DNA of 64,000 bases from Nymphaea colorata (Eukaryota > Streptophyta > Magnoliopsida > Nymphaeales > Nymphaeaceae). Positions 12,901-24,900 of the stretch are shown piece after piece (positions within the stretch are counted from its first letter, which is position 1; every line of letters begins with the position of its first letter). A program made the translations under genes and the position numbers. The notes beneath the pieces were generated by a model, which saw only the letters and a program-made list of their open reading frames with translations, was not told the origin of the DNA and made no database searches. The stretch lies in assembly GCF_008831285.2 (NCBI RefSeq), contig NC_045149.1, positions 9,886,417-9,950,416 of the forward strand. Reading direction: 5' to 3'.

Positions 12901-15900
12901 AGTCTATTGTAGCTGTGCTGGTCGAGGCAGGGGTAGACCTCTGAGTTAGAACCAGATCATATTCTTCCTTGCTTAAGTTGAGAGAATATGATGGAGGTGT
13001 AGAAGAACATGTAGGAGACTCAACCATAAAAGCTGTAGCCTGTGAAGAAGTTGCAGTAGATGAAGAAGACCCTTTTCTTGCACTCGTCCTCCCTCCACCA
13101 TGTTCTGGTGGACCAGCAGAACGGAGATAGGGATGCTTGTCCCAACATCGATCCTCTAAATGCCCTAATTTACTACAATAGAAGCACTGAAATATGTCGT
13201 GTCCTGCACCACGTCCCCTAGATCCAACAAAAGAACTATGGCTACGTCCTCCTGACATCACAAGTGCAGAGACTGGGGTGTCATGCGTAGGCCGAGTAAG
13301 AGTGACTGCAAGGTGACTCAGTCTATTATAAGTATCTACTAAGTCTGAAAAGTCACTGCCTGTGAGAATTTGAGTCTTCGCCACATAATACTCTGATACC
13401 ATGTTGTAGATTGAAGGAAGAAGGAGGCGAGAGAGAGAGAGAGAGAGAGAAAAAAAAACTTTTTCTCATGTAGACCCGGTTCCACTTTCTAATATTTCAG
13501 AAAGACTCTAGAAAACTTTAACAATCAGAATAAGCCAACCAGTTAAAAGACAATCTGCATAATTTTTTAGAATGTGATGCTAGTCTAGATATGAAAATGG
13601 GAAGATGCAGATTGAGTGACAGTGGTCCATGGGTATATACATTGCGGAAGTTGTTGATAAGCTGCTTGTCTTGTTGCTAAAACCTGCTAGTTTGCTCTGA
13701 CTAGATTCTGGTTGACGGATATGCTCACTAGCATCTTATTGTAGTAATATCAATGCCAGAAATTGTGTGCTATTTGAAGATTAAAGTTGGGGCTATCCTC
13801 ACTAGTTGTACTTGTATCATGTTTAGACTTTAGAGAAAGATCTGAAACCAACTTGTGTGTATATATCATGCGGGCTATTGGGTTGACCATACCACCATAG
13901 TGTTATTAAAATCAGTTTCTGAACTGAATTGGCGAGGCTGCCTATTTGGTGAACCAGTTTCACGGATTCAGGTGAATGAGCCAAAAAAACTAAAAATCAT
14001 TTTTCAAAAAAATCAATTGAAAAATACATTAAAAAAGAGCTAATATATGAGATGTGACACTCTTGAATTGGCCATAGAATCAAATCACCTTGCCACCGAT
14101 CGGATTCAAATCAGCTGATTCATGCCAATTCTAATAGACCCTGGACCAATATGAATAAACTTGGCCTAGTTCAGATTTTGTTTCTTATGGGCATCCTTGT
14201 ATGTGCACTGATCTGGCATATAGCTGTGTTCACCTGTTACCTGGATTTTATCTTAGTTCTTCAAATCATTCAGATTGTTTATCTTGTTTCCTTTGAAGAT
14301 TCGTAGAGTTTTCTCCTGCATTTTCTTCTAAACCATCTCAAGATAGTTCTGTTTGTTGTGACTTGCGATAGTTGAAACCAATGTTTTAAAACCCATGTGA
14401 CTTGGGACTCATCTGTCCTTGACTTGTGACTTGGGCTGAGTTTTGTTAAATATTTTTTTTGAAGGAAAAATAATATTTAAGTTGTCATTCAAACATAAAA
14501 AGGTTGTAAAATGACTTGAACATATGTATAACTCATAAATAAAGTAACTTAACATCAAGTGAGTAATAATTAAGTCATATTTACTCATATGATGATAAGA
14601 ACCTGGACAACTAAATAGCTGCTGCTACTTTATAGTTGCATCTTTCAACATAACTGAGTAGCAAGTTTCAATCAATGAACAATTTGACAAGAAACAAACA
14701 TTAAAATCAATATATTCAATATCTACAACTATCTAATAGTTAACAAACTAAACATGTATATATTATCTAAAACTAGAATTCCAAAAGATAAAGAGCCAAA
14801 ATGATCTAAAAATTGAAACAAGTAGATAACCATAAATGAAGTGAAGCCTAATCAGCTTTAAGTTTGTATTTGCAATATGCAAATTTAATAAATGAACTTT
14901 AATTTTAAAATTTTATGTCCCATTATAAATTAGAAAATCATATAAAAATTAAGTAATTAAGTAGCAATTAGCTAACCCCTTGTTGATTGTATAATATGAA
15001 TTTTATCACTAGATTGCCAAGTCAAACTGAGTTTCAGCCGAGTCAAACTGAGTTTCAGCTGAGTCAAGCGGAGTTAGGCCGAGTTTTGGCTGTAAATGAG
15101 TTTTCCTATTGGGTTAACTTGGTAATAGTCTGAGTCAAACAAAGTCAACCAAGTCAATGGGTTGACTCAGCAATTTTAAAAGACTGGTTGAAACCTATTA
15201 GGGTTTGACAAACAACTGTTAATTTCTTTGATCTTTGTTTCATTCTTTTGTATGAGTTATTTGTGAAATTGATTTCAGATTTTTGGGTGTTTTTTTTGTG
15301 TACAGTTCTTTTCATAAAATTTTGCTATGTAGGAAACATTTGAAATATCACATGTTCCTTGCTTACAGTTTGACATTTGGAATTCATTCTTGTAGCATTC
15401 TTGCAGCGGACTTCGTAAGGTCAGCCATACACAATGGCAAAGACATGGATGTAGGCAAACCACAAGAAAAAGGTGCTCGTCCAGCTGCTGTGGGGAGGGA
15501 GGAGGATGTAAGTTTCTTTGAAATAATCTGTCTTGCTTTTATCTTTGTTGATAAACAAGGGTCTGTCCTCCTTACCTTAAGTGAATAATGGTGAGGAGTA
15601 TCTTGTTCTACAAAATGTGTGGGATAAAGGGAGTACCTGGAGACCAGCAAGAGGGAGGCCATTGGAGGATGGTAGAGCAGATTTTGACCTTATCAATGAT
15701 GCCCTGTTGAAAATACTTACTCCAATACACTTGATTTGGTTTGTTATTATATTTCAAGGTTGTGTTAGCTGACAACTTTTGTCTCAAATCATCTCTATTT
15801 TTCATCAATCCAGTGCATGCATGTTTTTTTCATCAACTGGCGTCATGTCTGAGTGACAAACATTGTAGTTTTTCTCTCTGACATTTTTTTCATCATCAAC

Positions 15901-16191
15901 TGTTATCCTTTTTTGTCATTATAAAATTGGGATCATCATCTTTTCTTCTTCTTTTCTTCTCTCTGTACTTTTGCAGTACAAGTTATAAGTCAATAAAAAA
16001 TCAAGGGCTCTTGTAACACAAAAAATTGATGGAAAAGATCAAGGCTTTGATAAAATCAATTTAAGCCAAGGCATATTTGTAATAAATAAGTAGTAATAAA
16101 CATATTTGCAGAATCAGATTAAGTTAAAACATGTCTAAATGTGTAATTTGAGTGTCTGAATTTGTTCTCAACCTAAGTTGGATCTATCAAT

Positions 16192-16230
<39 letters not shown>

Positions 16231-19200
16231 TCACACACATGACACAGTGTGTGTATACTGTATATAATAATAGTGTCACAGATATCGTGATATTTTAAAA
16301 AATATTGCGAGATAAACATTAAAAAGGAGGAAAATGAAAAAAAGCCAAAAAATACGATATTTTGAAAATATCATCAGAAAATATTTATCGTGATATTATC
16401 ATGATAAAATCATGTTTTTTTTGCCACTGAATTTTTGTGCTGTTTATATGTTCTTGCGCACGGTTTTAATTCATAAAAACTGCATGTGATGAATTCTTTT
16501 GCTAAAGAAGGGTATAACGTGTTAAAAGTAAAGAAACAAAGGGTATTTTTTGAACTGAAATTTCTTTTTAATGGCAAAAAGGGTACTTAACTCTAACTTT
16601 AGTGAACTTGGTTTATTAACTTTACCTTTCTTGTGAGACGTGAGAGTGGAAGCTGTGTCTTCCAGCTGTGCCTAACCTTTTACCGAGTGTTTGCCTCTTT
16701 GGTGAACGTTTGAGAAGTGAGGAAGCTGCGTTTGATTGTGAGGGCTTGAGGAGTGACGAGTGATAACCTGCGTTGAAGGTTGGTTGTTGGAAACCTAGAA
16801 GAGCATCCCATTCGATGCTTCAGCCTTCAGCCATTAGAAAACCTGTGTTCTTGTTATTTATTAGAGTGCCAGTTTCCATTTTCTAATTTTCATTTCTTGC
16901 TTATCTAGTTAGTTTTTTTTATGTTTTTATATTAGTTTATCATTTATTTTATTTTTTTAAAATTCGCCAAGATTTTCCCGATATTTTTCCGAAAAAACAG
17001 CTTTGCCGAAAAGTACTTGAGGAAAGCCTTGCTGACAAAAATCCGAGAAGGATATTTATGACAATGGTATATATATATATATATGTATGTATGTCTATAT
17101 ATGTTTGGTATCACCTCATGGAGATGGGATTTGGGATTTTATATGGCTTTACCTCTTCTACCAAATTCTCGTTCTGAAAGATTGCTATCATAGACATGCT
17201 AATAATCCCACTTCGACCTACATTTGCTTTCCTTTTTTTATTTTTCAATATTGTTATTTGTGTTCTTGTTTCTTCACTTTGCTCTTGACAATCTCGATCC
17301 AAATGCAGCTTATGTTAGATGAAGAAGAAAGTTCTGGTTTTCGTGAACGGCTTCTTCCCATCATTATTGGTTTGTTGAGAACTGTAAGTGTCACAACTAT
17401 CTTTGTTGTTTCAATTTTCTATGTATCATTGCTGTTGGGCACTTCATTCTGGCCCATTCTTGTTCTTCTATTTTGCAATTTGTTGACATAACCACTCTTC
17501 GTTTTGTTACCATACTACTCTAAGGACTGGATATTGTCTGATTCTGATGCCAAGTCATGGTCTTTCATTGATTTTGAGCTGTTTCAGTATTTTTTTTCCC
17601 AACATAGCAGCCTCAAAAAATTTCACTTTTTCTTGGACCTGTCTCATGCATCTTGCTCATGTGGTTCATGAAGATCAGGTTTGTCCCCTAAGTGGTTGTT
17701 TGATTTCAGGACATAGTATCCAGTACAGTACCGTATCCATAATACTTTGTACTAGACCAGACTGACATGCTTTCTTTTGGAGAATATTTTTTCTGTTTGA
17801 CGTTTGATTCTTTGGACAAAGATATGCAGACCGAGGTTTTGAACTCTCAGTGACTTGGAACTTGACTCAGAGTCGATTGACTCATCACATGCCGTCAACT
17901 TAGTGGATTAGTCTGATTTCAACCACTTTTATTTTTCACATGAAGTATATTTATATATGTACTAGTGTTTTTAGTTCATTATAATATTGTTATATTATGT
18001 ATAATATGTATAATAAATTTATATGTATCTATAAAAAGTTAATGTTGGTAAACGACTACAGTACTTTATTAGTAGACGTGTATCCATCATTTATGTATAC
18101 ACAAAACATTTGATATCCTTTACATGGCATGTTTATGTAACAAACACACATTAGATACAAGAATGACTTGGTTAAACCAACCTGTGAGTCAGGCGGAACT
18201 CAGCTAAAACTCTGATGACTTGGTCTGGTCATCCCATGGCTTCTTCGGTCCTTGTCAGTTCCTAGGTTTTCCAATTTTGAGACCAGGTTGAGTCTTCAAT
18301 CAAACTTTTAAACATTGGTCCAGATGCAATGTTCCATTTGATTCATGAGCAGGTAGGACAAACTTGAATTTGACATATATCATGATGACAATCATGTACA
18401 GCATCAGCATTCCTTCAATACTAAATAAACTAATTCCAATTTATGGTGCAACGAACTCTCTTGTTGCATGAAGTGTTCACACTTCTAAGGCTAAAAGCAA
18501 CGAAAACTTTACACTCTACCTTACATACGGGAAAGTTTCCCTATTGTGTAAACCAGTCCGATTGCTTCATATATATATATATATATAGCATTCTCATGCA
18601 TTTTTGAATTTACAGAACTAATTACTTTAGAAATGTCAATTAAATGCTTTCAAACAGATGGAACACTTGGTTTTATTATTCTTGCAAGAGAATCTGATAT
18701 TTACGTTCAGAAGCATCTTGTAACTCTGACGTTGCAGATGGGACCTTGAAGAAAGAACTATACCAGCTACTCAGCTTTTGGTGTTTTCAGGGAACTCTAC
18801 TTCTAAGGAAATGGTGTTAACGGGTGAAAAAGTTTCCATTTGCCAAGTTAACCTTTTTATTCTTACAATTCATGTTTCCTGAATTTCAGAATTAGAAGCT
18901 TTATAGAAACCAATGTGAGTACATTCAAATTGGAAATTTGGAAGGGCTTTCTTTTTTTTTTTTTTTTGCTTCCGAGACATTCTTAATATTAGAAGAAACA
19001 ACCCCTCATAAGAATATTATAAGAAAAAATAGATCCAGAAAGCTCCAACTTCAGCTATTGTCCTCATACATTATTCAACACTCTTCCACATGAGAGATCC
19101 ATCTATTTAGGGGAATGCAAAATCAAGGCCACAGAGAATGTGAAGAACATTTTGTTCCACATTTGGTAACTCTTGAGGCCTGCATCAAGAATGGATAAGA

Positions 19201-20278
19201 CTGTCCATTCTGTTGTTTTCCTTCCTGAAACAAACACCCTCTAATTGTCCTCTATTTTACCTGTTGATTAGTGGTTTTTCTCATAATAAACTAAGGTTTA
19301 ATTTCCAATTCATTAATAAATCCCGAAGGACCTTATGTGATGCTCTACTTATGATGTTGTAACATAACCAGTAGAATTAGCTTGAGATAGGGGTGATATA
19401 CAGTGCCTTGTCTTCCATGTGAAAGGATGGAGAAGGACAGAAGGAAGAAGAATGAAGATGTAAGGATCTGGAATAATGACTCAAAGTCCTGAAATCAGTT
19501 GGTCAAACCACCAATTTCAAGGTTCTCAGTCATAAAGAAGCAAAAGAATCTGAATTTGAATGCTTATGGACTTTCAGGAAAATGATGCTCAAATGCAAAT
19601 GAAATAAATCTTTTAACAAGATGCACAAAGGAGTCACAAGCAGTTAAGGGCCTTAAGGCAAAACAAATATGACGACTCACAGGAACATGCCAAATTCTTA
19701 AGGAAGCATATGTTAAAGGGGGCTATTCCCTGATATTTATGCACAATGAAAGGGAGACAAACCCTTTAGACTAGCTGTTGGGTGTAATCCCAGAGACTGG
19801 TCAATAAGGTACAAATAGGAACCTACAAAACAAAAATCACACACACACACACACAAAATATAGGAAAATTATAAAATATAGGAAAATTGGTATATCCCAG
19901 ACCACTTAGGTCAGGGATACAAACTGAACCACTTAACAATATATTTTTAAACAAACAATGAACGTTTTAGAATGTCTATAAAGTTATAAACACTAGCTTA
20001 ACATAAAACAAGTCCTAATTCAAGTTTTTTTTTTTCTAAAAAATGTTGATTTTTCTACTAGTAAAGTTCTAATGTTGTATGAGCTGTTGATTTTTCTATT
20101 ACTATAAAAACGTTATTCGACTCAAAAAATGATTAACTTAATATATGTTTTTCATCAGATATTCTTAGGATCATATCGTGCAAAAGAGAGTTTAAACTTT
20201 AAACAATCCATCTTGAGAGTCTAGTTTTCAGCCCTGACCTAGTGGTCTGGGATCTGTCAATTACTCTCTCTCCCTCTC

Positions 20279-20339
<61 letters not shown>

Positions 20340-21860
20340 TATGTGGCTATGTGGATTGAGCTAGGGACCGTTCAATCAATTGATTAATGGTTTACAAGAT
20401 GCCACATTCAAAGTCACTTTTTCAAAGTTGAAATACAAGTTTGCATTTATCTTTTTGAAAAGCAATTTGCATGTGAACCACTCAATAAAGTTGATCAGAC
20501 ACTCATAATCAGTCCACATAATCCTCATTTAACTTAGTCAGCATATTCTGTGAGCCCTATACACACACACACACACACACATGCACACACACATTTGACA
20601 TCTCATCAGCCCTACAGTTGCTTTCTTCTTTGTTTTTTGCCGTTTGCTGATTTCCCTTCTCTTTTCAGGGATTTGTTATTTGTACTGATGCTTGTTTTTG
20701 TTTGATGCAGGATAGTTAGTTCACAAATGTTTTCATCTTTGTGCTTTAATTCTTTTTTGTGTAAAGGTTTTTTGTTTTTCATGGTTGGGCAGTTTCCAAA
20801 ATTAAATGGATATGATGATAGTATATTACAATAGGCTAGCAGAGTTCCAGAAAATTCAATTTCAGAATGGTATCATATCATCATGACTCTAATTGTGTCG
20901 TCATGATTCTGTTGATTTTGTTTCAGGCAAAACTTCCTGCTGTATTAAGAATGTATCGTGAAACTCTCATTGGCAACATGAAAACTGCTATTAAAACAAC
21001 AGTTGCATCATTACTTCCAGTTTTGGCTGCTCGTCCTATGGATTCTGATTTACAGGCTGGAGAAAGACCAGTGGATTCTGATGGTACAAATTTTGATTTT
21101 AATTTTTTCTGTTTCTTCTTCAATTTTCAGTTGTTGATGTTTTTGATGGTTCCTTTCCAGCATTTATCACCTTATTAATTATGACCCAGGTGGTGGATTA
21201 TCCCTTGCAAATAAGCTAAGGAGCCTTTCGCCTGATAATTTTGTTATGCTGCTGACTGCTATCTTCAATATTGTACAGGTTAGTCATATTTTTTGGTTTA
21301 TTTTTTCGAATTGCAGACATAATTTAATGAATTCAGTATAAGCAAGGTTTCATTTCATTTTTTTATATGTATATATATTTATTTATTTCTGCCTGGTACA
21401 GCATGTGGTATATTCCTTTTGTAAGAGAGGGCAATGAAAGTTTGTCTATGCATGGGTAAGAAAGCTTGATTTTGGTGGTGTCCACACCATACCTATTACT
21501 CTTAGGTTTATCAGAGCAGGTGCCCAAGCTTCCATGGCTAAAGGGCAAACACTTGCTCATGCAGCTTCTAAAGAAAAATGGGGTGAATTCACAGCATGCG
21601 AAACTGGTTCAATAACCTATGACAAGAGCTGAGGATCCAAAAGAGAATGGTTCCAACGGCCAGCTACAGACAGTTGTGGATGAACCAGATGTCACTTGAG
21701 GCACTCTTGTGAGAGGCTTGGCTTTACTGGTTTAAGCTCACATACCTGCATTTGCGTCCTTAAAAATGTAAATCTCTTAGGTGAAGGTACCTTGCGTTAG
21801 GAAACCTTAATCTTTGAATCTCTTTGAAAGACTATAACATACAATCTTCACAATACTCAA

Positions 21861-21914
<54 letters not shown>

Positions 21915-24900
21915 GTATGTATTTATCTATATGTATATGTATAGTACTCCACAACGAGAAACCTCTCTCAGTAATGAGAGAACCGATGCACCAATGGTAC
22001 TCTAAACTTGCTGTTAATAGCAATAAGCAGCAGACAGATGCAGCACTAAGGCCCAATACATTGCTGTGAACATAGCAATCAAGCAAATCATGAAACAGGC
22101 ATTAATGCCCAAAACCAGCTAGTAACACCAGAATGAGAAACCTCTCAACAGCAAGCAGCATATAATCACATATACCAGGCACTAAGGCCTAACCAAGAAA
22201 AACATCCAAGAGAATAAAAAGAGAACTTCTATCAAGAAAGAATAAGGGCTCATGGCTAGAAATGTAGCCGTTGGGGACTCCAATATCTCCTACAAGAAAT
22301 ACAAAAATAAATACAAAACAGAAAATAAAATACAGAAAACAAAAAATGAGTACAAAAAGAAATAAAGAGTACAAATAAGTCCTGTGCACAGGTATATGAG
22401 AGGTTATATATATATATATGCACCTGAAATATATACATGTACTTACAAGTATTTTGTAACACTTTGAACCCCAGGAACATTTCTTGGTGTGAGCCCATTG
22501 GGGCTCTGGAGCAGAAGCGCCGCAATGAAGTCTGAAACCCATAACCAGCTGTCTGCTGGGCAGACATTATGCATTCTGCTTGTAATTGGTTCTTGATAAA
22601 CATATACAACATCCAATGTAAATTGTTAGTTCTGTTGCATATGGAATTTTGTAGTTATATCTTGTGCAGCTTTAAGTATGTGGTTGCCAAGGATAAAGTT
22701 AAGCACGTAAACTGAAAATTTCTAAGTTGAATTTGAGAGACTTGTATCAAGTTCATTTGTTTATAGTTTAAACTTCAAAGAACAATGCTAGTAGCCTACT
22801 ATAAAAACACTAAGCGGTGACTGTCTGCAGAAAGTTTTAGTTTTTAAGTTATTAAAAAGCCCCAAGTCGATTATTAGCCGTTCCAAGTTTCTATTTAGCA
22901 TTTTCCAACTGCATGCCATCATATGTCACAGGTTCCAACTTTCACTTACTCTAAATTCGTAGTTTAAAACTACCCAGCAAGCTTTTTTGCACAAACATGG
23001 GAAACAAAATGCACAAGCTGAATTGATTGACTTGTTGTAAATGGTGTGGCAAGTAATTGATCCGCTTCTGGTGGTTCAGTTATTCACCTTTGGAGACTAT
23101 CCATAAATAGTCCACACATTGATTGGGTAAGGTGTTGCTTGACTTCATGAATTGATTGACTTGTATAATCCATTTTTTGTTATAGTTTGATGTGCTTAAG
23201 GAGGTTCATTGGTCTATTAAAGTAAAAATAGTTTGGAAAGAGATCTCTCTTGTTGGGTTTCTTTCTGGGGTTTCAAATGGTTTTTGAACCTTTTTGAGTA
23301 ATTTTTAATGTTGCTGCCCATATATCACTGTGATTGAGTCCTAAGAGACCAACAGTAGTACTTGTGATTGTTCTAGGCACATTTGGTGATGGCAGCTGAA
23401 GTTAAAAAGGTTATTGAGTGGATCATGGGTGGTCTAGATGGTTCATATGCTGCGGATTCTGTTGCTGCTGCAGTTGCACTGGGAGCTGCCACAGCTGCTG
23501 CTGCAGAAGCTGCTCAAGAAAATTATCAAACAGATCCACATGTGCCATATTCCATCCAAAGAAGCACAACCAAGGTCGATCTGCTTCCGGGAAGGCCCAA
23601 CGAGGCTTCAAGTGCATCTAATGTTTCGAAGAATTTCAGGTTATATGATATATTAAGTTCACCTTTTATGCCAAATCTCTGATTTTTTTTTTGCATCTCA
23701 AATTTTGTGCCAATGGTATTTTCTTTTGTAATTTTGTGTGCATTTGTTTCTATCCGTTTTGTTTTAAACCTCTGACAGTTCAGCTTAAGGCTTTAACCTA
23801 TTTATCTCCCAATATTCAAATTGGTTTCTTGAATAAGAACCTGGAAAATTTCAAACAATAGTAGTTAAGATAGTTGTATCTTAGTTTGTGTGATAAAGAA
23901 AATGCTAGGGGAGGATGAGCTAGGAAATAATCATACAGCGGTCTTTCACAGGGAAGAAAATTTCTAATAAAGTCAAATACTAATAGCTCCAAAGAGTAAG
24001 TTTAATGTGCAGTTTGAAACGAGCCAACTTATTCTTAAACTTGATAATAAGTATAATTATGTTGCTTTTGAGTGCAATTTTATAAATGATGCCCATCAAC
24101 ATGGTGCTTGCCATGTTGACAGTTTTCACATTTTCTTTATGCAAGGTCGCCCTGCATGCAACCCCTTGTGAAGGAAAAGTGAGTGTTTATATGTATATAC
24201 ATATACATGCCTGCACCTTGCAACTGAACTCATTTGACATATGGCCTAGGTGCACAGATGGCAGCTGAGGCATGTGGACTGGAGCACCTTGGGCATGCAA
24301 AGCAAAATGTATTGTTTTTGAGAATTCTTAGCTCTAAATCTTCTTTTTTTTCTTGTTTGGTCTCTGAACATGTCGACTGGGGTGAAAGAGTTTCAAAGTC
24401 TCCATCTTGCTCCTGGTTTTTTCTTTTGCTTTTCCTTTACTCGTCCTTTCGTTGTGTGGAGGAGGACAGGTTGAGCACTTTTAGTGGCATAGCTTTGTTC
24501 ATTTCTTTGAAGAATTTGAGCACACAGTTGATGACCTTTAATTGGATTTCAAGCTTGCTTAGGGCTAAGTGATGATCGGCAATGTAAGCATACATGCTGC
24601 ATTTTTTCCCTTGTACAAGCGGCTTCTGACTTCTCTTTTGTATTGTAATTATTTTATGAATTGACTGATCTGTTCTCTTTTATTCAAAAGTATGTGTTAG
24701 GAGATCTTTATACTGTCAAAACTTGTTAGAAGGCTGATTCTTTGTTTTTTAACAGGGCTGACGTACTAAGGGAAAATACTGAAGCTATTTTTGCAGCTTG
24801 TGATGCTGCACATGGTAGATGGGCTAAGCTGCTTGGTGTTCGAGCACAGCTTCACCCTAGGCTACGGTTGCAAGAGTTTTTGAGCATCCATAACATAACT

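Larger units (their letters stand above)
9108..13523 (-). mobile_element. Degenerate Ty1/copia LTR retrotransposon (intron 3)
   Basis: Minus-strand copia element about 4.4 kb long. LTR-like ends flank it and both finish in CTCTAGAAAACTTTAACA. A primer-binding site complementary to initiator methionine tRNA (TGGTATCAGAG read on the minus strand) lies at 13391-13401, next to the right LTR. A purine-rich tract (CTCCCCTTCAAGCTGGAG on the + strand) abuts the left LTR at 9324. Order on the minus strand is gag, protease, integrase, RT, RNase H, as in copia. The LTRs differ in length, no 5-bp target duplication was found and the frame is broken many times, so it is old and inactive. Confidence 0.85.
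8595..15395 (+). other. VPS54 intron 3 (transposon-filled)
   Basis: 6.8 kb. Contains the degenerate copia element 9108-13523 and the hAT-type element 14379-15186, both described separately. The DNA between them (13524-14378) shows no gene. Confidence 0.85.
15508..17308 (+). other. VPS54 intron 4
   Basis: 1.8 kb, phase 0. Contains a (TC)n(AC)n microsatellite and a probable inverted-repeat element (about 16277-17064). Confidence 0.8.
17384..20926 (+). other. VPS54 intron 5
   Basis: 3.5 kb. Holds a hAT-like relic (about 17834-18323), an inverted-repeat element (19894-20253) and (TC)n(TA)n and (AC)n tracts. No gene seen. Confidence 0.8.
21279..23376 (+). other. VPS54 intron 7
   Basis: 2.1 kb. 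Contains a long TA/GTAT microsatellite and a repeat-derived stretch (about 21930-22600). Reading frames in it are short and lie in repeats. Confidence 0.75.
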
